A DNA stretch of 6,617 bases from RGIG3009 sp045630285 (GTDB lineage Bacteria > Bacillota > Clostridia > Oscillospirales > Acutalibacteraceae). The notes beneath the pieces are model-generated. The model was not told the origin of the DNA. It searched no databases and saw nothing but the letters and a program-made list of their open reading frames with translations. Position 1 is the first letter of the stretch. Every line of letters starts with the position of its first letter. A program made the position numbers and the translations under genes. The DNA lies in the NCBI GenBank assembly GCA_045630285.1, contig JAZQSX010000053.1, positions 1 to 6,617 of the forward strand. Direction: 5' to 3'. Positions 1-4,254 of the stretch are shown piece after piece.

Positions 1-487
1 ACTCCTCCGCCAAGCGGTCAGCGGTCTGCTCCCTAGCGTCAGGCGCCGTCACACCGTCCCCTGCGAGGGAGGGAGTGGCGCCCGCCGCAGGTGTGCCCAC
101 CGCAGGTGCCGAGTGCAACGAGGCGGATGGGGTGGCAACGCCCACCGCAGGTGTGCCCGCCGCAGGTGTGCCCGCCGCAGGTGCAGGTGTGCTCGCCGCA
201 GGCGGGGAGGCCAGACCCTCGACGTAGGCTGCCACCGACGTGCCGTGTTGTTCGGCAAGCGTGCGCAGCGTGGCAAACAACGGTTCGACCGCCTCGTACT
301 TCATGCCCTTTTGGGCATAGCGTGTCGCATCCTCATGCGAAAGCGTGACCTGTTGCTTGTTAAACTTTACCGTCAGGGCGGGCTCTGTCGGCGGTGCGGA
401 CACGGCCGCAGCCGTGTCGGGAGCCGTATCCGTGTCTGCGGACGGCACGTCCGGCGTCGGGGTCATCTCTGGTTGGATGAGTTCCAT
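1..487 (-). CDS. Probable phage head-assembly/scaffold-like protein, partial (C-terminus beyond left edge)
   Basis: The frame is open from an ATG at 487 to the left edge (162 codons visible). AAAGGA lies about 9 nt upstream of this ATG and supports the start. Residues 1-40 are acidic and rich in Pro, Thr and Ala. Residues 41-92 form a compact conserved-looking block containing KFNKQQVTLSHEDA and YAQKGMKYEAVEPL, a pattern I recall from clostridial phage proteins encoded just before the capsid gene and often treated as scaffold-like. Residues from about 95 are low complexity (Ala, Gly, Thr, Pro), built on a pentapeptide repeat. Being downstream of the terminase genes on the same strand fits a head-morphogenesis role. 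The scaffold assignment is inferred from family memory and position; no catalytic motif is visible, and the C-terminal half, where capsid-binding elements would lie, is missing. Confidence 0.6.
   Translation of the reverse strand, partial: MELIQPEMTPTPDVPSADTDTAPDTAAAVSAPPTEPALTVKFNKQQVTLSHEDATRYAQKGMKYEAVEPLFATLRTLAEQHGTSVAAYVEGLASPPAASTPAPAAGTPAAGTPAVGVATPSASLHSAPAVGTPAAGATPSLAGDGVTAPDAREQTADRLAEE
81..205. repeat. 15-bp tandem repeats encoding an Ala-Ala/Val-Gly-Thr-Pro linker
   Basis: Units of the form CCCGCCGCAGGTGTG occur at 81-95, 96-110, 141-155, 156-170 and 171-185. A 30-bp divergent stretch interrupts them at 111-140, and a degenerate copy follows a 6-bp in-frame insertion near 186-205. 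All unit lengths are multiples of three, so on the minus strand they read as AAGTP/AVGTP pentapeptides within the scaffold-like protein. This looks like a flexible, possibly length-variable linker, not a regulatory repeat. Confidence 0.85.
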
Positions 488-522
488 ACTTCACGTTCCT
501 TTCACTCTGGTTGGTTTCGGGA

Positions 523-708
523 TCAGTCATCGCCTTGGGCGGTGCCGTCGTAGGTCATAAAATTGCGATACTCCCGTGCGGCACGAGCGGCACGGCGAGC
601 ATCGTCCTCCGAGGCGGCGGGCGCCGCCTCGGACTTGCGGATACGGGGGATCAGCGGCGCAAAATACACCGCCGCCGCCCCCAGAATAAATCCAAGAATA
701 AACGTCAT
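523..708 (-). CDS. Small phage membrane protein (61 aa)
   Basis: The ATG at 708 has AAAGGAG about 7 nt upstream. Residues 3-20 (beginning FILGFILGAAAV) form one hydrophobic helix, followed by a short basic stretch (PRIRK) that predicts a cytoplasmic C-terminus. The tail is charged and Ala/Arg-rich (residues 30-46), ending REYRNFMTYDGTAQGDD. An N-terminal single helix with a tail containing an Asn-Phe-x-x-Tyr-Asp/Asn-Gly motif is something I recall from small proteins in clostridial phage structural operons; their function is unknown to me. The gene lies 35 bp upstream of the scaffold-like gene and is probably co-transcribed with it. No signal-peptidase site is obvious. Real gene: likely. Function: not assigned. 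Confidence 0.7.
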   Translation of the reverse strand: MTFILGFILGAAAVYFAPLIPRIRKSEAAPAASEDDARRAARAAREYRNFMTYDGTAQGDD

Positions 709-745
709 ACAGTTACTCCTTTCAGATTTCCTCGTTGAGGTCTCC

Positions 746-958
746 CAAGCCTTCCCCTTGAGGGGAAGGCTTAAACTCCCTCCGTCACCTTCGGTGACAC
801 CTCCCTCTGTGAGGGAGGCTTATATGGCCCCCTCGACGAGGTAGCGAAGCGGCCGAGCGGTAATGAATGACAGTCCGGGGGACTGTCAGAACCGCGAGGT
901 GACCGAGCCGCAGCGAGAAGCTCAGCCGTAGGCTGACTGGGGGAGTTCAAGCCTTCCC
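746..958. repeat. MITE-like intergenic element built of serial hairpins
   Basis: This stretch separates the large terminase from the small membrane protein gene and holds no convincing ORF. Its ends are inverted repeats: 763-780 matches the reverse complement of 941-958 at 17 of 18 positions, with weaker similarity continuing about 10 bp inward. Perfect hairpins inside or beside it are 747-757/762-772, 784-789/793-798, 800-807/811-818, 868-876/880-888 and 922-927/931-936. CAAGCCTTCCC also occurs directly repeated at 746-756 and 948-958. The arms (AGCCTTCCCC, CTCCCTC, GTCACC/GGTGAC, TCAGCC/GGCTGA) resemble mosaic repeats I know from intergenic regions of Faecalibacterium-like genomes. No transposase is encoded, so any mobility would be in trans. 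The right end lies 13 bp past the terminase stop. Confidence 0.75.
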
Positions 959-971
959 AATCAAAAACCAA

Positions 972-2285
972 TCATCCCCACCCGCCACGGAAATCGTCGG
1001 GGTGGACGGAATCGTACCGCCGACGGGGCGGCGGCGTGGGCGGCGTGGGACGGAAATAGGTGATATCCTCCATGGCGTAGCGCAGGGCGTCCATCAGGTG
1101 GTCGTCCCCCGCACGGGGTCGCTGTGCGCCGCCCGCCTCCCGCTTGTCCCACGCATACGTCGCCAGCTCCGCCGCTGTGTGACGGCAGCTCGGATGCACC
1201 GTGATGCGGTACTCCTGCAGGCGGGTGATACCGTACAGCAGCGACCCCGGCCCCTTGTCGGCGGGCAGAATACGGTGGATACCGTCCCGCCGCAGCTCCT
1301 CAGTGGATTTCGGTTCGGCGCTGTCGGCACGGATGCGCTCCCCCGCATACCCCATACGGGTCAGCCGCTCGGCGATGTCCCGATTGAGCATCCCGTGCTG
1401 CTTGAACTCGTCAAACACGTAGAGATGCCGCTCCAACGGGTCCACGGCAGCGGCGATAAAGGCGGTGGGATCGGCGGCGTAGCCGTAGTCAAGACCGTAC
1501 ACACGGCGCAGCCGCCACGGCTCGGGCAGGGCGTTGAGGTCAAAGGGAGCGACCTCCCAGTTTTCGAAGATCAGCCCCTCGGTCACGCCCCACTCCCCCA
1601 GCCCCGCCACGGCGTAGCGGCGGGGGTTGTCCCGCTTCATACGCTCAAACACCGCCCGATCGGCGTCGTCGAGGAACTCGTTGCACCGATAGGTGGTGGT
1701 AAACACGTCGGCGTCGGCGGGGGGCGTGTCGAAAAAGCGGGATTTCAGCCAATGCGTGTCGCTCCAGGGGTTGAAGGTGAGGGTGGTCTGCTTGAAGAGG
1801 GGCGGCGGCACCTCACCACGGGGTACCGAGAGGTCGAAGGTGTCGAACGCCTCCTCCGATTCCAGCTCGTAGGCCTCCTCCACCCACACCCAGCACAAAT
1901 GCCCGTGGGTGACGGTGGTGGAGGCGATCTTATAGACGTTGTCGAAGCCACGGAACAGGATCTTCTGTCCGGTGGGCAGGTAGGTCAGCTCCAGTGGGCT
2001 GGTGGTGGCACGCCACAGATGCCCGACGCCCAGCCGCTCGATCGCCCAGCGAAGCTGGGCAAAGGTGCTGGTGCGGTGGGTGTCCATGACGGCACGGATC
2101 ACCAGTAAGTTGGCGTCGGGGTACTGCATCAGCCGCACGATGAAGTTGAGGGCGGCGGTGGTAGATTTTTTCGACGCCTTGCCGCCCTTGAGCACCCGAT
2201 AGCGACGGCGGCTGTTCCAGAACTCGGTGTAGCCGCCGCCCACAGCAGCGGCGAGGTCAACGGTGAGGGTGTCGGACGTCTTCAA
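972..2285 (-). CDS. terL: Phage terminase large subunit (PBSX/Terminase_3-like)
   Basis: This is the ATP-driven DNA-packaging motor and headful/cos-cutting nuclease of the phage head. With the TTG start at 2285 it has 437 residues, the usual length. The ATPase domain shows a Walker A-like GGKASKKST at residues 34-42 (Lys in place of the usual Gly before the catalytic Lys, a variant I recall in related clostridial terminases), a Walker B CWVWVEE at 131-137, and a coupling motif TLTFNPWSDTHWLK at 168-181. The RNase H-like nuclease domain shows Asp266 in GLDYGYA, Asp321 in RADSAEPKS, and Asp395/Asp399 in GDDHLMDALRYAM. The TTG is preferred because GGGGGAGG lies about 7 nt upstream and the TTG overlaps the TGA of the small terminase gene (TTGA). 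An ATG at 2318 would add 11 basic residues and has no comparable site. The C-terminus is Pro/Arg-rich. Confidence 0.95.
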   Translation of the reverse strand: MKTSDTLTVDLAAAVGGGYTEFWNSRRRYRVLKGGKASKKSTTAALNFIVRLMQYPDANLLVIRAVMDTHRTSTFAQLRWAIERLGVGHLWRATTSPLELTYLPTGQKILFRGFDNVYKIASTTVTHGHLCWVWVEEAYELESEEAFDTFDLSVPRGEVPPPLFKQTTLTFNPWSDTHWLKSRFFDTPPADADVFTTTYRCNEFLDDADRAVFERMKRDNPRRYAVAGLGEWGVTEGLIFENWEVAPFDLNALPEPWRLRRVYGLDYGYAADPTAFIAAAVDPLERHLYVFDEFKQHGMLNRDIAERLTRMGYAGERIRADSAEPKSTEELRRDGIHRILPADKGPGSLLYGITRLQEYRITVHPSCRHTAAELATYAWDKREAGGAQRPRAGDDHLMDALRYAMEDITYFRPTPPTPPPRRRYDSVHPDDFRGGWG

Positions 2286-2647
2286 ATGCGTTCCTCCCCC
2301 ACGAACACGACGCCGCACGCCTCGGTGCGGGTGTCACGGCGGTCGCTTTTGTCAGCAAAGCCGGCACGGTTGCGCAGGTAGAAGGTCCACAGCGCATGGG
2401 CTTTGGGATCGGCGGCCAGGGCGGCGGCGACCACGGCGGCGGTGCATTCCTGCAAGGCGGCGGTCAGCACGGCAGCGACGGTGGCGGGGGTGTGCCGCCC
2501 CTCGGCCATGGCGACGAGCGTCTCGTAGGAAACACCGAGAGCAGCAGCGAGCGCATCGGCGTGGAACGGCTCCCCCCGCAGCGCACACGCACTGCGGCAG
2601 GCGTTGATCACCGGCTGGATGTCCTTAACTCGTTTGGGTTGTGTCAT
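2282..2647 (-). CDS. terS: Probable phage terminase small subunit
   Basis: The 121-residue product is encoded immediately upstream of, and overlapping, the large terminase gene, which is the standard place for the DNA-recognition subunit. Residues 27-50 (EPFHADALAAALGVSYETLV and following) look like a helix-turn-helix, residues 53-80 are a long Ala-rich helical region suited to oligomerisation, and WTFYLRNRAGFADK at 87-100 resembles the tryptophan/tyrosine-rich motif I recall from small terminases of Gram-positive phages. The ATG at 2647 has GAGGTG about 6-7 nt upstream. The protein would bind the packaging site and present DNA to the large subunit. The assignment rests on position plus motif resemblance; another small DNA-binding protein cannot be excluded. 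Confidence 0.75.
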   Translation of the reverse strand: MTQPKRVKDIQPVINACRSACALRGEPFHADALAAALGVSYETLVAMAEGRHTPATVAAVLTAALQECTAAVVAAALAADPKAHALWTFYLRNRAGFADKSDRRDTRTEACGVVFVGEERI

Positions 2648-2696
2648 ACGTTCACCTCATTTGTTCTCACGGAGGAAGTTCGTATCCGTCTCCCGT

Positions 2697-2727
2697 ATAC
2701 TACCACACCCCCGCCAGCCACCTTCAA
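2697..2727 (-). promoter_or_regulatory. Weak candidate late promoter upstream of terS
   Basis: The 104-bp gap between the late regulator and terS carries, on the minus strand, TTGAAG (2722-2727) and TAGTAT (2697-2702) with a long 19-bp spacer. A poor promoter directly after an ArpU/sigma-like regulator and before the packaging genes is where an activator-dependent late promoter would be expected. This is inference from position; the match is weak. Confidence 0.2.
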
Positions 2728-2751
2728 GACACTTGCGAAAACTTTTTTCAC

Positions 2752-3159
2752 TTATTTTTTCGCCTCGGAAACTGCCGTCAACGCCAGCAGCTCCAAGGCT
2801 TTGTTATGCTCCCGCAGCAGGTACTGCTTCGCCTTATCGACCCGCAGGACGACGTCACCCCACGTACACCCCAGCACGTACCGCAGCCCGAGAAGCCGCC
2901 GCTGAAGCGGTGAGAGAGGCGCCGCCGTGATGCGTGCCCAATTTCGCAGCTGCGCCTCGGCAAGGGTGCGTCGGAGCTGCATCCGCTCGGCGTTGATCGT
3001 CCGCGCGACCACAAACCCGCTCGCCGCCGTCTCGCCCACGGCGTCCTCCAGCACCGACAGCAGATCCCGCCACTCGTCCTCCAGCATCAACAGCTCCCGC
3101 CGACGGATCACCGCCTGCATCATCTCCTGCTTTATCGCCTCTGCCTGCTTACTGATCAT
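2752..3159 (-). CDS. ArpU/RinA-like phage late transcription regulator (sigma region 4-like)
   Basis: From the ATG at 3159 the product is 135 residues; AAGGAGGAG lies about 7 nt upstream and decides this start over an upstream in-frame ATG at 3231. Residues 1-75 are predicted helical and charged, possibly a coiled coil. Residues 81-125 (PLSPLQRRLLGLRYVLG, then TWGDVV and KAKQYLLREHNKALELL) fit the helix-turn-helix of sigma-70 region 4 and of phage late regulators such as ArpU/RinA/DUF1492 proteins. In Gram-positive phages these sit just before the terminase genes and activate late transcription, which matches this position. The start lies inside the last codons of the zinc-ribbon gene (11-nt overlap), so the two are translationally coupled. 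Family assignment is by motif and context. Confidence 0.7.
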   Translation of the reverse strand: MISKQAEAIKQEMMQAVIRRRELLMLEDEWRDLLSVLEDAVGETAASGFVVARTINAERMQLRRTLAEAQLRNWARITAAPLSPLQRRLLGLRYVLGCTWGDVVLRVDKAKQYLLREHNKALELLALTAVSEAKK

Positions 3160-3316
3160 CGTCCTGCTCCTCCTTACACGCATCGCACAGCCGTGTTCCA
3201 AACCCAAACACCGCCGCACCGCACCGTTCACATTCCCCCGTCACAGCGGGATCCTCCTCCGGCACGTAGGCGGGACACCCCCGCACGCACCACAAATGTC
3301 CGCAGATCGTACACAT
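3149..3316 (-). CDS. Small zinc-ribbon phage protein (55 aa)
   Basis: Seven cysteines are arranged as CTICGHLWC, a lone Cys in RGCP, then CERCG and CDAC, so two zinc-binding knuckles can be paired; the tail is acidic (KEEQDDDQ). Short proteins of this pattern, beginning M-x-C-x-x-CGH with a following CP, are common in the early/middle region of clostridial prophages, and their function is unknown to me. The ATG at 3316 is the first residue of the conserved part, but its only clear ribosome site, AAAGGA, is about 14 nt away, longer than ideal. The frame stays open upstream to an ATG at 3505, without a ribosome site there and with unlike sequence. The 3' end overlaps the start of the late regulator. 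Confidence 0.65.
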   Translation of the reverse strand: MCTICGHLWCVRGCPAYVPEEDPAVTGECERCGAAVFGFGTRLCDACKEEQDDDQ

Positions 3317-3385
3317 TCGCTCGTTATCCGTCCTTTCGTTGTTACTGCCGTCGTCACCCCGTATCCGCCCCGTTTTCCACCTTTC

Positions 3386-3672
3386 CACCGTGTTTACGGT
3401 GCAAAAGTCCCAAACCGTGTTTGTCAAAACCACGTTGTATTGGATAGAACACGGATTGGATTCGAATTCGGATTCGGATTGGATTAGTGACGACTGTTGA
3501 AACATGTGGAAAACCGTTTTTGAGAATATCTCAAGTCATCAACCGCCGCCTGCAACAAGCTGTTACAGGGGAAAACACGGTGGAAACACGGTGAATTGCG
3601 GTTGAAACATCGTGTTACACGCCGTGACACACCGTGATCCCGTACGCAACGGGCTGTTGCAGCGTGTAACAG
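3386..3672. repeat. Dispersed AAACACGGTG and TGTTACA repeat cluster
   Basis: In plus orientation, GAAAACACGGTG (3571-3582) is directly followed by GAAACACGGTG (3583-3593), with relatives at 3604-3614 (GAAACATCGTG) and 3499-3509 (GAAACATGTGG). The inverse, CACCGTGTTT, is at 3386-3395 and AACCGTGTTT at 3413-3422. TGTTACA or a one-base variant occurs at 3551-3557 (inverted), 3561-3567, 3613-3619, 3655-3661 and 3665-3671 (inverted); 3551-3567 forms a hairpin. The density suggests iterons or protein-binding sites next to a replication gene. Spacing is irregular, so a functional origin is inference. Confidence 0.45.
3453..3485. repeat. GGATTC-type hexamer tract
   Basis: Units GGATTG, GATTCG, AATTCG, GATTCG and GATTGG follow each other without a break, including the nested palindromes TTCGAA and GAATTC. 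On the minus strand it would encode alternating Ser-Glu or Asn-Pro. No intact gene uses it here. Confidence 0.75.
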
Positions 3673-3679
3673 ACGTGAT

Positions 3680-4051
3680 TTACGTCAGATTGTCCTCGCT
3701 CCACTCGTCGTAGGTCGTCTCGGCGAGCGGCGGCGGGAACTTCGCACGGGGCGAGCGCACCTTTTGGTGGCGCTTCCACGACGGCAGCCGCAGGTAATCC
3801 CGCCCCTCCACGACGTACCGCTCGATCAGCCCGGCCTCCTCCAGGTGCGCCATAGCGCACTCCACCTCGGCGGTGTTGATGTCCTCCCGCAGCGGAAACA
3901 GCTTGGCACGCAGCAGCACCGGACGGGCGTCCAGCCGCCCGTAATCGTCGCACTGCACGATCAGCCGATAAAAACACACCTCCTCAAACCAATCCAGCAT
4001 CTCAATGTTCGGACTGGTGCACACCGTCTCCTTCAAGATCCGATTCGCCAT
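3680..4051 (-). CDS. Phage replication initiator/replisome organizer, N-terminal domain only (123 aa)
   Basis: The ATG at 4051 has AAAGGAG about 7 nt upstream. The start MANRILKETVCTSPNIEML and the stretches FEEVCFYRLIVQCDDYGRLD, ARPVLLRAKLFPLRE, LEEAGLIERYVVEG and SWKRHQKV match what I recall of the winged-helix N-terminal domain of clostridial phage replication proteins (DnaD/replisome-organizer-like), which bind origin DNA and recruit the helicase. Relatives I remember run 200 residues or more, with a Ser/Glu/Asn/Pro linker and a C-terminal domain; this one stops just after ETTYDEWSEDNLT. It is the first gene of the leftward operon, directly under operator control, where cro would often be. 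It may be truncated yet expressed, or a genuinely short form. Confidence 0.75.
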   Translation of the reverse strand: MANRILKETVCTSPNIEMLDWFEEVCFYRLIVQCDDYGRLDARPVLLRAKLFPLREDINTAEVECAMAHLEEAGLIERYVVEGRDYLRLPSWKRHQKVRSPRAKFPPPLAETTYDEWSEDNLT

Positions 4052-4066
4052 ACCTCGTCTCCTTTC

Positions 4067-4081
4067 TCTACTTTTGGTAGA
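4067..4081. promoter_or_regulatory. Operator copy 1 (upstream of the replication gene)
   Basis: TCTACTTTTGGTAGA has perfect 5-bp inverted arms (TCTAC/GTAGA) around TTTTG. It lies 15 bp before the replication start, partly over its ribosome binding site region, and next to a TATATA that could be a weak second -10. It is the same motif as the copies at 4149 and 4211, so it is taken as a repressor binding site. Confidence 0.75.
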
Positions 4082-4092
4082 TATATAGTGCC

Positions 4093-4126
4093 AAAGAAAG
4101 CCCCGATGCCAAAACATCGGGGTTTC
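4093..4126 (-). terminator. Terminator-like hairpin in the leader of the leftward transcript (possible attenuator)
   Basis: On the minus strand CCCCGATG, a 6-nt loop TTTTGG, and CATCGGGG form a perfect 8-bp GC-rich stem (plus coordinates 4101-4108 and 4115-4122). Flanking GAAA and TTTC add four pairs across one bulged base, and the run CTTTCTTT follows. It lies downstream of the consensus leftward promoter and before the replication gene, so it would be transcribed in the leader. No gene upstream on this strand needs terminating, which points to attenuation or antitermination control. Confidence 0.6.
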
Positions 4127-4141
4127 CCTCAGGTGACTCCC

Positions 4142-4170
4142 ATTATACTCCACTTTTGGTAGAATGTCAA
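4142..4170 (-). promoter_or_regulatory. Leftward (lytic) promoter, perfect sigma-A consensus
   Basis: On the minus strand TTGACA (4165-4170) and TATAAT (4142-4147) are separated by exactly 17 bp. The spacer contains operator copy 2, so repressor binding would block RNA polymerase directly. Transcription would start near 4135 and run into the replication gene about 85 nt later. Confidence 0.85.
4149..4163. promoter_or_regulatory. Operator copy 2 (inside the leftward promoter spacer)
   Basis: TCCACTTTTGGTAGA differs from copy 1 by one base in the left arm. It fills the spacer between the -35 and -10 of the leftward promoter, the classical place for a phage repressor operator. Confidence 0.8.
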
Positions 4171-4200
4171 GGTGGAAAAGGGGAGTTTTGTAAAAAAACC

Positions 4201-4229
4201 TTGCCATTCCTCTACTTTTGGTGTAGAAT
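4201..4229 (+). promoter_or_regulatory. Rightward promoter of the repressor operon
   Basis: TTGCCA (4201-4206) and TAGAAT (4224-4229) are separated by 17 bp; each box matches the sigma-A consensus at five of six positions. Operator copy 3 covers the spacer and part of the -10, so the repressor probably controls its own synthesis. The sequence ACCTTGCCATTC around the -35 mirrors ACCTTGACATTC of the leftward promoter. Confidence 0.8.
4211..4227. promoter_or_regulatory. Operator copy 3 (over the repressor promoter)
   Basis: TCTACTTTTGGTGTAGA has the same arms as copy 1 with a centre two bases longer (seven instead of five), which may weaken binding. A further half-site, GGTAGAG, follows at 4233-4239 just before the repressor ribosome site. 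Confidence 0.75.
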
Positions 4230-4254
4230 AACGGTAGAGTAAGGAGTGAGACGT

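Larger units (their letters stand above)
3317..3679. other. Gap between zinc-ribbon and replication genes: repeats and probable coding debris
   Basis: This stretch of about 360 bp has no gene with a ribosome site. It contains a GGATTC-type hexamer tract (3453-3485), scattered copies of AAACACGGTG in both orientations, and several TGTTACA-type palindromes between 3551 and 3671. On the minus strand the frame beyond the replication gene's TAA continues open for about 38 codons to the next TAA, and the hexamer tract reads IQSESEFESNP in one frame and SNPNPNSNP in another. Both resemble the Ser/Glu- and Asn/Pro-rich linker that I recall from the middle of full-length clostridial phage replication proteins. 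I infer decayed remains of the replication gene's C-terminal half, though a replication origin is also possible. Confidence 0.5.

Noticed and set aside
81..205. Possible CRISPR array from the regular repeats
   Set aside because: Units are 15 bp, mostly contiguous and without spacers, and read in frame as a pentapeptide.
746..958. Possible structured RNA or riboswitch between terL and the membrane protein gene
   Set aside because: The hairpins are independent, near-perfect palindromes with terminal inverted repeats, and the arms match known intergenic repeat style; no terminator-type T run follows them on the coding strand.
1002..2108. Long plus-strand open frame (368 codons) opposite the large terminase gene
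   Set aside because: It is antisense to a terminase with clear motifs, has no ribosome site, and reads as low-complexity Gly/Val/Arg sequence typical of the shadow of a high-GC gene.
2263..3487. Several plus-strand open frames of 90-190 codons across 2263-3487
   Set aside because: All are antisense to TerS, the late regulator or the zinc-ribbon gene, lack ribosome sites and have shadow-type composition.
3317..3505. Upstream start (ATG at 3505) for the zinc-ribbon gene
   Set aside because: No ribosome site, and the added residues come from the hexamer tract and unrelated sequence; treated as debris.
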